Origin: Lichenostomus cassidix
Lineage: Eukaryota; Chordata; Aves; Passeriformes; Meliphagidae
Reading direction: 5' to 3'
Length of the DNA stretch: 64,000 nt
Assembly (NCBI GenBank): GCA_008360975.2
Contig: CM039181.1
Span: 5,130,380 to 5,194,379, forward strand
Below the pieces are notes generated by a model. It made no database searches. It was given only the letters and a program-made list of their open reading frames with translations, and had not been told where the DNA came from. Below, piece by piece: positions 20,671 to 33,439 of this stretch; position 1 is the first letter of the stretch, and the number at the start of each line of letters is the position of its first letter. The position numbers and the translations under genes were made by a program.

Positions 20671-23614
20671 TCTCTCTTGCCAGAGCCCTCACCCTCCTCT
20701 TATGTGGCACTGGATGTGGGGCATCGCCCTGCTCTGCCCCCAGCCTTTCATCTCAGCCTGGGCCCTTGGACTCTGAAATGAGCCATAAATACAATCAGCC
20801 CCTTTCAAGGGGAAGGAGGGATTTATCTCAAGCTCTAAACTTATGGCAGTGGAATTAAAAGTAGAATTTGAACTAGTCTGATTTAAAAAACCACAATTAC
20901 AATCCAGTGCTTTTGCTTTGGCTTTGATGTTCGTGCTGCTTCATCCTATGCAAAGATACTTTTTAATGTTCAGCCATTCAAACTAGAAGTGGTTAAACAC
21001 AGAAATATAGATAAGAACTGTGGAAGTCTGGACCAGCAGGAAAATACCATATGTGTTTAACCTGGGGTGGAAAGAAAACTTATCATTTTCTCCAAAGTGT
21101 GTGCAAGTGTTATGTTTTTAAATATATTTTTTTAATACCTGTGTAATAAGATGGCTTAAGTGGCTAGTTCAAAAATGCAGGAAGTTTCACTTTCTAATCT
21201 AAGAGGTGCATGTTTCTGTGTTTATTCTTTTGCATAGATATGAGTATATACACATGTATAAATACATGAAATGCTCACGCTGTTGTAACTCTAACAGTTT
21301 TTCTACATTTCTCTCCCTTCAAATGGTGTTGTTTATTCTCTGAGGATATTCATCCCCAAACCCACTTCAACTCGTGCACTGCTAATTTAACAGAAACAGG
21401 CTTTGCTTACAGCTTGAAGCTGTTTCTGTTGCCTTTGACCTCTGCTTCTGAAAGGGCTTTCTTGGAAGTAGTCAAGAATATTGAAACAGAATGATGGGAT
21501 AAAAAACAATGAATAATAGAGGGTGGGCAATGACTGAGTCACCATGAAATACTGCCAGTGGAACTAGCTGAGCTCCAGCTCAGCATGGTCTGGCTACCTA
21601 CGTCTCATTGCTGACTTCTTCAAAATGTGCCACTGCAGATGGCTGATGCAGCCAGCTAACCACAGGGAAATGCTACAGCTTCAAAGCTCTGGGAATAATA
21701 AAAGTCATGTCTGCCACTGTCTGCTTACTCACCCTTGAAACGAGCTGGTATGAAAGCAGCAGAGAGCAGTTTAGGCTCGCAAACAGAATGACTCGTAGGC
21801 TGTGATGTGTTAGAAATTAGTCATGTTTCGGTCTGTGCTTCTGATTTTGCTCAGAGGTTGTCTGCACTTCCTCGGTCTCTCCCTGCTGTCCTGGACACTG
21901 GGCAGAGCAGGAGAGGCAGGGAGTGATGGGGACAAAGGGAGGCCTCTGGAAAGGAAAATTAAGCCCTCTGAACTGCTCCACCATGCGTGGGGAGTGCACA
22001 GACCAGGGCTGGCAGACAGCTCTCCATGCCAGAGCAGCTGTGCCATCGCCTCTGGTCAGGGATTTGCACAGCAAGGGATAAGAATTCCTGGTGCTGCCAG
22101 CAGGCAGGAATGATGGAGGTTAGGAAGTGTGTGGATGTGGTGTTTGAAGGCACAAGGGGACGTTTTATTGCCATGGGGCTCCTCGTTCAGTGCCTTCCCC
22201 AGTGTGGACAACTCCACAAGGTCTTTCACCTTTGCCAGAAGAAAGGAGGGGAAGGTCACCCCATTGTTCTCAGGCTTCAAACCAGCTTCCCCTCCCTGAA
22301 ACGGTGGGGCCAGTGAGGGGCTGCTTTGGTGGTGTTTTTCTGTCATGAGCCTGAAGTGGGTTAGCTGGGTTTTCAAACACCTTCCTCCAGCCTTTCCTCA
22401 TTGCACAGCCATACACCTCTGCTGGCAGGCAGTAAACCAGCAGTTAAACCCAAACCCCTTTCCAGTGGGTGCCGTGAGCTCCTGTCCCCCTCCCCACTGC
22501 CTGGGGCTCAGCCCTGCTGTCCTGCTTTTGGGGACAGCCCTGCAGAGGTGCCTCCAGCACAGCTGGAGGTGGGTGCTTGCTGGCTGCTGTGCCCAGAGCC
22601 CTGCTTACCCCAGCGAGCTGCACACACATGGGACCAAGCCAGACCCTTTTGTCCCCTTGTTCTGTCCCAGGAGCACATGGAGGCTGCTGGCATTTCCACC
22701 ACTGTCCCCGTGAGTGGAGACCTCATGTAGACACCATTCCATAGGGGATATCACCACTCAGGGGAAGCACAGTGAGAAAGAGCCCAGGGAAATGAACCCA
22801 GGGGTGGCACCTCGTTGTCCTCACCCTCCAAAGCTTGGTGTCCAGTGCTCAGGGAGAGAACAATGATGTTGTGGTACTGCTGGTGCCACAGGGGGAATGG
22901 AAAGGGCCTGAGCAGTGTGTGCTGTCATTTGAGGGATGTGCAGTGCTGTGTTTTCCCATGCACTGTGGGTGTCCTGGGCTGTAAATCCTGCTGAGACAGC
23001 TGCTGGGTGCTGCTGGAGCCTATCTACTGCTTTTTCTTTCTGCTGAGTCCCAGGCAGCAGGGCACACAGCCAGAGGGGTGGCACAGCAGCACAGGGGATG
23101 CCCACCCAGCTGGCATGTCCCCTGGCACAGCCACCAGCAGATTGGGGCTGCACAGATCCCACCTGCAGCTCCCAGCTGCCACAGCCAGCAAACCTGGCTT
23201 GCAAATTAGAGCTGAGCAGCAGTGACAGATGTGAGCAGAAGGGCAGTCCTGTGCAGTGGCTGTGTTTAATCCATGAGAGGCCATCCCGCAGGTGAGGGCA
23301 GCTCCCTGCTGAGGGGGCCTGAAAAGGGATTCCTCCCAGGGCTCTCAGTGCTGCTGGCACAGCCCAGAGCCCCGTGCTGGGGTGGGACTGCTTTAATGTT
23401 TAACAGGCACAGGTGCACCTGGGCAGGAGTCAAAAGAGAAGGGGTTTTACAGCCCGTGCTGCAGGCACTTTCTGAAATGTTAATACCACACCACCTTGCT
23501 TCTACTTTTCTGAAGTGGTAAAGCCCAACTCGAGTAAAAATCTTCCGTTGGAGCTAATGAGAGTCACACATATCAGTTCTTTTCAGCAGCTGGGAATTAA
23601 TACAGAATATTTTA
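20671..23614. other. Intergenic, no gene recognised
   Basis: An AT-rich part (about 20.9-21.3 kb) is followed by a GC-richer part (21.8-23.4 kb) with stop-poor frames on both strands, the longest 179 codons on the minus strand at 22821-23360. None has recognisable domains. Confidence 0.6.
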
Positions 23615-23800
23615 TACCTTAAAATGCTGGGCAAACATTAACTAATCCTCTCAACACCCTTCTGGGATAGGTAAATATTACTCTCTCCCAGGTGCAGAAA
23701 CTGAAGAGGAAAAGTTATGTGATTTGCTTAAAGCCACAGAGGGAATCAGGTGGGGGCAGAGATGGGGGGAGGATTTAACAGCTTGTGCCTGTGCCTGGGC
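23615..23800 (-). repeat. MIR/L2-tail-like ancient SINE fragment
   Basis: Reading + strand: AACTAATCCTCTCAACACCC, GGGATAGGTAAATATTAC, CAGGTGCAGAAACTGAAGAG, GTGATTTGCTTAAAGCCACA, GAGGGAATCAGG. These blocks follow, in order, the reverse complement of the MIR consensus as I recall it: attaactcatttaatcctc, aggtaggtactattatt, gatgaggaaactgagg, gacttgcccaaggtcacac. The colinearity over about 150 bases makes chance unlikely. MIR copies are rare and old in bird genomes. Confidence 0.75.
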
Positions 23801-25154
23801 TCATTACAGGTGCTGCCTCTCAGCCAGTGCTCTTTTATAAACTCACTTGTAGGGCTGGGGAAATGTCCTGGTGTCTCCTCAGCTCTGCAAGAAATAAACC
23901 AGCTGATGCATGATCATCCAGGGTCTGTGAGGAGCATGGAAGGGCTTTTGTTGGACAGGGATTCCAGGGAGCACGTGGCTCTGCAAAAGCCCTCTCACTC
24001 TGAAGTCAGTGAAGTTTTGGTCCATCACCTTCAGGACAGGACTTAAACCTTGTTTCTTCCAGGCTCAGTTTGCCATGGATGGCGAGAGCCCCCAGGGGCT
24101 TAGTCCCAAGCCGCCTGTCTTTAGAGGGTGATAAATGCTGTCTTGGGTGATAAATGTTGTCTGCAGAGCTGGGTTTGTTATCTTTGGGATTTCCATGGCA
24201 GATACGGTGGCGGGACAGCCCCGTGCTTGCAGAGCTGGAGGGAGAGCTGAGCCCATGGCAGGAGGGGTTGCTCCAGCCCCCTGAGGTCACCCTTCCCTTC
24301 CCTCAGTGCCTGCTGCTGCCCTGCACTCGGGACAAGGCTGCCTGGGGGGCAGCAGTGCCTGGTGCTCCTCAGAACCACACGATGCTTCCCTCCTTTTCTT
24401 CATGGTTGGGATTTTAAATAGCCTTGTAGCGAGGGGGTTCTCTCCTTGTGCTTAATTGCACCACACCAACCTCTCCCCATTCCCAGGGTGAGTTGGCTCA
24501 TCTCCTCCTTGCTTGTTTCCTCAACTCCGACCTGGCCAGGGCTTTAGTTTACAGGTGACAGATAAAATTCGATGGAAATGTTTCTGTGAGAAGCCTCTCT
24601 CACCTGCAAAGGTCACTTCTGTGCCTCCCAGTAGTGCTGGGGTTTACTGAGTGTTTGCCCATCTGACTGTGCCCATGGCCACTTCAGGGCAGTCACCACC
24701 CGTGGGAAAGCCCTCATTTATTATCCCTGATCCTGTTTCAGCTGCACTCCGAGGCAAAGCCATGTACTTGGGGTCTGTGTCTGTGTGATGGGCTGCCAGG
24801 GAAGGCTCCTGTCTGCTGCCTTGTTCTGGGCTCTTTTAATTAGAGACACATGGTTTATTATTTAAAAGAATATGCTTTGCTGGTTGTTTTGTTAGGATCT
24901 TGTGTCTGAGACTGCTGCAGCTTGTGAGCCTTAAATTAAGCTGTAGGAAGGACACTGAGCACCTGGGGAAGGGGCTGCTGCAGAACCAGAGCCTATTGTT
25001 CTCTCCCTGAACTGTGGGGAAGCTCTTTCCCCATGCTGGCTCTTTTACTTGGGAGCCAACTAATACACACGGCGGTTTGTTTCTCTCTCCATCTGTTCCA
25101 ACTTCAGTTTATTCACGGCTCTGTAGGTATTGTACACTCAGCTGCTTTTTTAAA

Positions 25155-25177
25155 TTTTTTTTTTTTTTTTTTTTTTT
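25155..25177. repeat. T23 homopolymer
   Basis: An uninterrupted run of 23 T. I found no recognisable retrocopy beside it. Confidence 0.9.
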
Positions 25178-25445
25178 GGATGGGAGAACCTCCCCTTTTC
25201 ATGGTTCACTTACTCATTTTGTAGGTCTCTGGCTTCCTTGTCAAGATTTCTCTTTTGTTGTATTAATTAGTCTTAAATCTCCAGTCAGGTGCTGCACGCG
25301 TGCTTCCCGTGTACACCTTAACCATCTGCCGTGTTTCATCTCCATGGCACCGAGGCCAAATTCCAGCTCTGGTAATGACAACCTGCCTCCCTGCATTTTT
25401 TTTCCTGTGCTTTTAATTGGCTTTAGTTCACTTCTTTTTTGTGGG

Positions 25446-25464
25446 TTTTTTTTTTTTTTTTTTT
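25446..25464. repeat. T19 homopolymer
   Basis: A run of 19 T about 270 bases after the T23 tract, with more T-rich sequence just upstream. Confidence 0.9.
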
Positions 25465-26350
25465 CCTCCCTGTCCTAACATGCCCCTCCACTCAGCAGCA
25501 AGGAGAGCTGGTCTGGGGTGGTGAGGAGCTCCAGGCTGCCAGCCCAAGATGTCCAGCACCACCAGGAGCAGCCATGGCACAGCATGATGGATGGAGAGGA
25601 GAATGGGGAAAAAAACCGAGATGCACGTTTACAGCACTGAAAGCAGTTGCACAACTTTCGGAGGCACATGGTGAATTTTGCGATTCCCCAAAGCTCTTTC
25701 AGGGAGAGAGTAGGTGGCTTCCTGAAACTGGTGCTGTTTTTTCCTGCCTGCCTTTCTGCCCAGACAGATCAGCAGTAGTCCCTGGGGGAGGCCATGACAA
25801 CAACAGATAATGTTTACCCTGGTCTTAACACTCCTGGATTCCGATACTTTCAGGATAAAAGCTGATGTGTCTGAGTGATCTCAGAATGGATTGAAGCTCC
25901 AGGAGTCTGGCTGCTGCTGTCGCCTGGCTTATCTGGCACTTTAATAGCACAGCAGTTGTTAGCTTTACAGCTGGGTTTTGGGAGGACCAGACTGGTGTCT
26001 GTGTTTGGGAATTGCTCTCCGCAGGTTGTTTTCTGGGAGAGAGCAGGTTCTTGCTATTCTTTCCCCCCCTTTTTTTAAAAAATACTTGAGTCTCATAATC
26101 ATTGAAAAGATCCTCTAATGCTCAAAACTTGCTTAAAAGTATGGCCTGAACTCCTTATTCACTTTGTCTGTTTCTTCCTAGCCTGGAAGCTTGCTCTGCT
26201 AATCCTGTTACTTCCAGTGACAGCCCCAGCCATGGGAGTGAGCCACTGGCAGGGCTCTGACTCTGACTGGGAGTCCTTATTGTCACAGCCTGGCTCCAGT
26301 TGTCACACTGAGGGCTGTACTCATGGCTGTGGGCACCCAGCACTCCACCC

Positions 26351-26393
26351 GGATGGATGGATGGATGCATGCATGCATGCATGCATGCATGCA
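26351..26393. repeat. Compound (GGAT)n(GCAT)n microsatellite
   Basis: About four GGAT units pass directly into about eight GCAT units. The ATGC part is self-complementary and strictly alternates purine and pyrimidine, so it could form a cruciform or Z-DNA in vitro. It is probably polymorphic in length. Confidence 0.95.
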
Positions 26394-26780
26394 CAGCCTG
26401 GAGCTGCCAGCACTCATTGAGAGGGTGGCTCCCTGCTGAGGATGGCAGAAATACCTGCCTCTTATCCAGCCTTTCAGAGCAGGTCAAGTCTTACTGGTCA
26501 AAAGAACAACAGTGGTGGAGATGGGATTGGAGGCAGGGCAATGATGAGCACCATCTTTTGCTTCAGTGGGTAAAACATCCATGGGACTTCAAGTTCTTTG
26601 CTTTGGAAATACTGAAGCAAGGATTGACATTTTGGGAGTGTTCAAAGTAGTCCCACATGAAGTTATATCACCTTCTGGTCTTATGTGAAGCAGCAGAAGG
26701 GCTTGTCCTTGCAGAAGTCCTCTCATCCTGCATAGACCTTCCCTTGAAAGAGCAGTAAGCTGCCTGTGTTCTCTTTCTCT

Positions 26781-26862
26781 TAGAATCACAGAATTGTTTC
26801 GTTTGGAAAAGACCTTTAAGATCATCAACTGCAATCATAAATGCAGCACTGCCAAGAGGATA
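26781..26862 (-). mobile_element. CR1 LINE 3' end fragment (minus strand)
   Basis: Reading + strand: AGAATCACAGAATTGTTTCG, TTTGGAAAAGACCTTTAAGA, TCATCAACTGCAATCATAAA, GCAGCACTGCCAAG. This is the reverse complement of the avian CR1 3' tail, which on this strand usually begins gaatcacagaatgg and continues ggaagggacctttaagatcat and cagcactgccaag. It is a short, diverged copy. Confidence 0.9.
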
Positions 26863-29800
26863 AGTGGTACCAAAAAAGTCTGCCCTGGCAAAGCAGCACG
26901 GAGGGAGAAAGACCAGTTCTTGGCAATGAGCAAAGCAGTACAGCTAGCAGTAAACCCAGGCTCACTGAAGAACCCTGTGAGCCCAAATCCAGCAAAGTCC
27001 TTGTGATATTATCGATTATTTGTCTTGAGGTCTTTGTGAAGATGATGGCCTGCTCAGCAGTGTTCAGCATGCACACACATGCAGGTAGGAAAGTGTCTGT
27101 CCTGCAGCAGAGCCCAGGTGAATGAGGCAGGCAGGGGCAGGAGAAAGGAAAGGCTGTGGATCCCATTCCCTGACACGGCATAGGCTGACTGTAATTTGGA
27201 TTTTAACAGTATTTGGAAGCATGGAAGTGTGGGGAGGAGGATTCTCTAAATGTTGCTTGTTGGGATGCTTCACAGTATGACCTTGGTGCTTCTCTGAGTG
27301 AGTAAATGTCCTTAGGAATTTGGTCTTTTACCTGTGAGACCCTGCACTTCAGCACCAACTTCCCAACTCAGAAGAGGTCTTAACCACAGCAACATCCTTA
27401 ATTTGCTACAAGGTAAGGCTTCTAGATCAGCAATACAGTGGGTCAGATTTGATTGTTTCAGATGTGTGGGTTGGTTTCCCAGTGTAGTGGGTCTCCTGAC
27501 ACCCTGTAGCTCTAATGCCTGTAGTGATGGAAGAGTTTGTGAATCCTAGTGGATCTCTCCTTGCTTCTGTGAGAGAGACAGAGGTGGGGTTTCAATTTTT
27601 ACAAGGAGGTGGCGTGGCATAGAAGAAATGAGGCTTTTTACCTCAGTGTCTGAAAAGAAGGTGCTGGCATGGTTGTGAGCATTGCCTCAGATGGGCAGCA
27701 CCCTGCCTTCCCCATGGGGATGCTTACAGCAGGGTGCAGAGGTCCCTGCTGAATAATGGCTCTATCCCTGCTCCCTTCTCCCTCCTCTTTCCCTGTTCCC
27801 ACAGATCAGATCAGCCCTCTGTGCCACAGCCTGTCATCTGATTTATGGGAGCCATAAACTGCAGAGCAGAAAGAAATAAAAATACTAAACACTCAGTTTT
27901 TTTAAAAGGCCAACAGTGCATTGAAGTCTTGGTGATAATTTGCTCATAAAGAAATATTATGCTTCAGATCATAATCCCAGGCTGCAGATGGAGGTTGAGG
28001 TCTGGCCTGGGTCTCTCACACTTAGGCTGTAAAAGGAAGGGAATGGGATGAAAAAAACCACATAGCATGTGGGGATTAGGCTCTGCTGTCTTGTTGTCCA
28101 TCACCTCTGGTGCTTGGGAGGTCTTGTGGAGAAGTGCTGATGTTCTCTAGAAGAAAACTTGTGTTGGAGGGACAGTGAGCTCATGGGGGGGCAAGAGGCA
28201 AGAAGGGAAGGCAGAATAATAATCCATGAGCAGCAGTCAAAGAGCTGAGATTTACAGGCTATGTACAAGTGCCCAAGTGGTGAGTTGAAGGCTGTACCCC
28301 TTGGACTGAGCAGTGGGGCTCACCCACTTTTTCTGTAATATTGCCAGCCTGGCCAGCCAAATGCTTGTTGGAGCTGCTTGGGCAGCAGTTGCTTTTAGTA
28401 ATTGTTGTTGAACACTGATTTTTGGCCATTGCAGATGGGTGTCTTGGTTTCCAGAGGTGAAAAGCAGCCCTCTGCCAGTAAGAGCAGAGAAGCAGTAGGA
28501 GTGTGAGCAGGTGAGACCTTTACTGGTGTCAGTGTTTGACTGCTAGAGAGGTCTCCCAGCTGCCCCAGGCAGGGGCCTGTTCTGGGTGGATAAAATTCCT
28601 TTCTGGTTTGGCTTCCTGCTGCAAACACTGTCTGTGTCTGTTTACCTACTGGGCTAGCACTGGGGACAGGCACCAGGTTAAAAGCAATGCCTTTCTTCAA
28701 AGGAGATCAAGGATTTCATGGCCATTTCCGTGCAGACATATCTTTCTCCTATCTGATCTTCTCCACCTCATGCTGCCAAAACCACCTATTAATACACTGC
28801 CATCTCAGATGAATCTTGTTTTGATGCTGGTAAGGTTGCAGGAGGGCAGGAAGGTTGTCAACCATGGTTTTGATTTTTCTTTTTTTTTTTCCTTCTGTCC
28901 TTTCCTTATGTTCTGCTGGCAGGAAGGCTGCTGGCAGCACAATCCTGTGTCCTGGACAGCACAGAGCTTCACTGCCTTTCTCAACTCTTCTTTCTACAAA
29001 AAACACTCCTTTGAAAGGAAACCTTTCTTTCTCAGATACACATCCTAAACATGGTGATGTAGATCTCAGCAGACACATGTTAATGGTAACCAAAGGGGCA
29101 GGATGCTGCTATTCAACAAGTACTTTCTTAATTAAAATAAGAAGGCTTTAGCAAAAACAGATCCAAAGCATAAGTAGCCTGGTTGAAAAGGGAATCTGAA
29201 ATATTTAACTTCCCCACAAAGATGCTGCTCTGGCAGTTCTGGGGTGGTCCTGGGCTAAGCAGTGCCTGTGCTCCAGCAACAGGAGCTCCTGTGCTCCTCA
29301 TTTGAGCAGGAGGGTTTCAAACACTCTTCATCAAGGGCATGAGTCTAGTTTAGTTCCCCCTGGGGAAAGAAAAAATATCCCTTTTACCTTGTAAATGAAT
29401 CCAGTCAAGAGTGTTCCCTCCCCTGCAGCCCTTTACAGTTTGACTACCATAGGAGGAACTTCTCCAGGAGAGAGGCTCACAAGCCATTTCTCCTCTAGTT
29501 AGCATTGGCAGCTCATTTTCTTGGGAAATCAAAACTTTCAAAACTTCTGGCTGCCCCCATCTTACCCCTAGTGTTTCCTGAAATGTTTAACAGCATCCTC
29601 TTTGCCTGTTTCCCAGAGACTGAGTTCCTCTTTGTGGTCAAGGGTTCTCTTCCCTCCTCCTTAGTAGTGACTAAGGACCTTGTAGTAAGGACCTTGTTAG
29701 TAGGTCTTTGCAGGGAAAACAGATGATCCTGATGGCCAAAATGCATCATTTCTTCTGGTAAGTGGCTTCACAAGTGGAACTTTGCTCCTTTCTCCAACAG

Positions 29801-32800
29801 TGTTTGCTTCTGCAAACATGAGGGAGAAGGGGTAATTCCTCCCTCCAGACACAAAGTACATTTGTAAGTGTGGTGAATATTTAGTGATGACTTTTAACAG
29901 CACACAGAAAGGAATCAGCTCTGAACCTCACTCCCCCCAGACCCTGTCTTTGATTAGAGATGACAGGTGATGTGACTGTGCAGGTTTGGCACTAGGCACT
30001 GGTTCCATCTGAATAGCAGTGAATTCTCACTTCTAATAGGGCTGAAATAGTGGCCCTTTATGGGTCAGAATAAGCTATAGCAGGGTTCTCAACTGGAGCC
30101 AGAAATAGTTGATAAATTACTGATTGCTCTGACAAAATGCTTAAAAATGAAGAATGCTTCCAGGAACTTTACTTGGATGTTCTCAACTCTGACCTTCACA
30201 GAGTATAGATACAAAGAGTAATCCACAGATACTGTTCATCATAAAGTGTGTACATAACCCCCCTTTAAAGAACAGAACTATATGCTCTCTGGACACCTGC
30301 AGATTTGGATAAGCAAGCACACCTGTGCATGGTCCTGCAATTCCATGTAGCCTTGTCTGTTGGCTATCAGGCTGTTACCCACACTTGGGTTTGGGCAGTA
30401 GTTGCACAGCAAATGAAACCTTCTTGGGTCTTTTGCTTGCGAGCCTGCAGGGAAGCTGAGGCTGGCAGAGGATCTTTGGCTGCTCTGCTGGTGGGGAGGG
30501 AGTTGTAATTGCTGTGTAACCTCTTCTCTCTGGGTAACTTGATCACTGCAACAGACGTACGCCAGGGTAAGCAGTGGTGATCCCAGCCCAGGCAGGATTC
30601 AAAGCATGCCACCTGCTCAGAGACTCTGTTGATTTGATTTTGTTTCTGGCGCCATCCTGCCCAGGGAAACCTTTGAAAGACTGCACTCACAGCTCCATCC
30701 ATCAGCACTTCTCTCCCAGGTCTGATCAGCAATGAGCTCTCACCTTCCTTTCCACTGTGTCCTTCTTGCAGGCTCTCTGTGTGTACCCTTGCTCCTCCAG
30801 TGGGGTGACCATGCTCTGTGTCCATCATGGTCACTTTTCTCTCCAAAGGAAAGGCCTCTCAGCAACAGCAGATAAAAAATCCAGCTGTGGAATTCTGCAT
30901 TTCTTTTGGAGGTGACCTGGCTTGTGTGGGCTTCATGGCCTGACAGGAGGCTGGCTGTGGGAACCCCCTGCACAGCTCCCAGTGCTGGGGAAACAGCCCC
31001 ATTGCTCTCATCTGATTCCATTACCCATCCCTGCTTGAGCAGCAGCAGAGTGAATGATTTTCCAAGTGAACACTTTCAGTTGGGGCACTGGAGATTAAGG
31101 TAAAATTCCAGCTGCAGGGGAGACACTTAAAACATGCAGTGTAATCTGCCTTCTTGGCAGAGAATTTCCTCCCAAACCTGGGGACACTTTGGGACACCAC
31201 TTGGGTGCAAAACTGTTTGGTCACAAGAGGAGGAGAGGGGTGCAGTAGGTGAGCAGAGCTGGCTCCTCGGGCACGAGGTGCTGGAGGAAGCCTGACTCAC
31301 TACCCAAAGTGGTGCTGTGGATGTCTCTGAGCAGATGGGCAGATGCTTGCTCTGCATATCTCTGTTATTCCTAGGAAACTGGTGCAATATGCTTTTCAAG
31401 TCTGCTGTTCCAGAAGAGCAACGAAACACGTGGTGAACTTTGATCCTGTTGAGTGTTGGTGTTAATAAGTTACAAACTGACCTGAATGCTTTGCAGGAGC
31501 CAGGGCAGTCTGGGGGAAATTCTCTGCTTTTGAGTGAGAGGCACCTTGTCACAACTCATCCCATTCCCATCAGCTTTGCTAACTCAGGCAGCCCCTAGAA
31601 GCTTGGATGCCAAAATGGCTCTTGTATTAGTTTAACTCTGGGATCAGCCAGTTCTCCAGCTGCTGAAATGCCACTCTGCAGGAACACCAGCTTGGTGCTG
31701 GCCTGGGGGAGCAGAGCTGCTGTGTCCCTTTTTGCCTGGGGAAACAGGGAGGGGTCATGGAAGAGGCATGGAGAGAGACCAGGAGCTCTGCCACCAACCT
31801 GCTGCCCAGCAGGTCTTTCCCCTTTCTCTGACTTTTTGAAAATGAAGGCCTTCTGTTTGTATCTGGCTTTTTCCTTTATCTGCTTTTACAGTCTACTCTT
31901 ATTTGGTGGCTTTGGGAACGACTGCCTTGTTTCTGCAACTTGGATGCTGCTGAGAATCTCTTGTCCATCGAACTCAGTATGATTCCTGCTTATAAAGCAC
32001 AAACATACTTTACAAGAACTTCTGAATCTTCACTGTGAAGCAGGAAAACCCAGAGAAGGAAGTGAGGCTGTTTAGATTCAAGGTTTCTACCTTTTTTTTT
32101 TTTGTAGGAATTTTACAGGATTTTTTTTAGCAAAAATATATACCTCAACAAAGCTTGTCCAGAGACCTCCTTGTTGGTGGCCATAGAAGTTTGTTTGTTT
32201 GGTTTTTTTGGGTTTTTTTTAGCAATAATTTATTTAGAATTTTTTAAGAATATACCAAATATAATGAAAAAATGGGAAGAGAAACTGCACTTTGGGTAGA
32301 GCCTTCCTCTTTAATGACACTCCTTAGCACCAGAAAGTGTCAGAAATAGTTTTCCCAGAACAAAACTGAGAAATGGGCTCTTCAGTTGTGTGTTACCTCC
32401 TCACCATCCCTGTCCCTTATGGACACCCTCAGGCTCCATCAGCAGCACCTCTACAGTGCTGTGGTGCTTGTTCCTGACCCCTGTTGTTCTCTGAGCCAGA
32501 GCTCTCTGCTGTCCCCAACAGCAGGAGTATGCTGGGGCTCCTTTGTGCTCCTAGCTGCTGTCCCTCAGGAACAAACTTTCCCTTAGCTTTGGACATTTTC
32601 TTTCTTTCTTTGCTCATGTTCCATTGGCCATATTGTTCAAAGGACACCCAGATCACTGCAGGTATTTCTGGGCATGGTAAGACTGGTTGTGTGAGCAGTG
32701 CTGGTGGAAAGGAGCAGGACAGCTGAGGGTGGCCAGGCAGGAACTGCACAAGGCAGAGTGCTGAGTCCAGATGAGCCATACTTCTCTGTGGCTATCTTGC

Positions 32801-33206
32801 TGGAGCTGATCCTCATGCTCCAGCTGCTGTGGGACCAGGGAGAGCTGTAGTCCTTGGGCAGTGGTATGGGCACTGTGGGGTCACCCTGCTCCCTGCACCA
32901 GAGGGACCTGGCTTTCCCCTTCTTCTCTCTGTCCTGGTCATTGCCATGCCAGTGTGCAGTGGGAGGAGAGCTGAACAGTGTGCTGCAGCTGGGGATTGAC
33001 CCCTCGGGAGTGCTTGGCAATCACAGCTCTGCCTGAGACAAGGCAATCTGGATCCTGCCACCAGCCCTGCAGGACCTGGGGGGTTGCAATGCTGCAGCTG
33101 CAGACGTGGCTGGCACAGGGGGTGCCACAGCTGCTGTGTGACAAAGCAGAGGAGGTTTGGCAGAGGTGTCAGTGCTGCTCTTAAGTCTGGCAGGGGTAGA
33201 GGTGGC
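26863..33206. other. Intergenic, no gene recognised
   Basis: Mostly unique sequence. Small local duplications occur (for example a 14 bp repeat of TAAGGACCTTGTAG at about 29672-29699). Minus-strand open frames of 141-170 codons are scattered across it, with no domain, splice structure or similarity that I can recognise. Confidence 0.55.
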
Positions 33207-33300
33207 GTGATGGGTGCTTGGTGCATCCCAAAGTCTGTGGTTTGGGTGCTTGGTGCATCCCAAAGCCCGTGGTGTGACGGGTGCTCAGTGCATCCCAGAT
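33207..33300. repeat. Small minisatellite, three ~32-35 bp units
   Basis: GGGTGCTTGGTGCATCCC occurs at 33212 and 33244 and, as GGGTGCTCAGTGCATCCC, at 33279. The units include GTGTGACGGG/GTGATGGG spacers. The first two are nearly identical and the third is diverged. Confidence 0.9.
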
Positions 33301-33439
33301 CTGCTCCCCTATTTCCCGCTCCAGGCAGGGTCACCAACCCTTGATGGGTGCTAGGGCAGCCCTCACACTCCCCTCTGCAGCCCCTGGTGACCACTGCCCA
33401 CCTCCCAAAGGCATCACAGGGTCAGTCTGAAGGGAGAAG

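Larger units (their letters stand above)
23801..26350. other. Intergenic, no gene recognised
   Basis: It contains two long T tracts (listed separately) and otherwise unique sequence. No supportable exon was found. Confidence 0.6.

Noticed and set aside
22821..23360. 179-codon minus-strand open frame
   Set aside because: It lies in GC-rich intergenic DNA, contains no known domain, and has competing frames on both strands.
25155..25464. T tracts as tails of minus-strand processed pseudogenes
   Set aside because: No gene-like sequence or target-site duplication is visible beside them, and poly(A) retrocopies are rare in birds.
30367..30846. 159-codon minus-strand open frame
   Set aside because: It shows no recognisable motif or exon structure and no neighbouring exons.
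32813..33394. 193-codon minus-strand open frame
   Set aside because: It spans the minisatellite and encodes repeated His/Pro-rich words from that repeat. No family is recognised.
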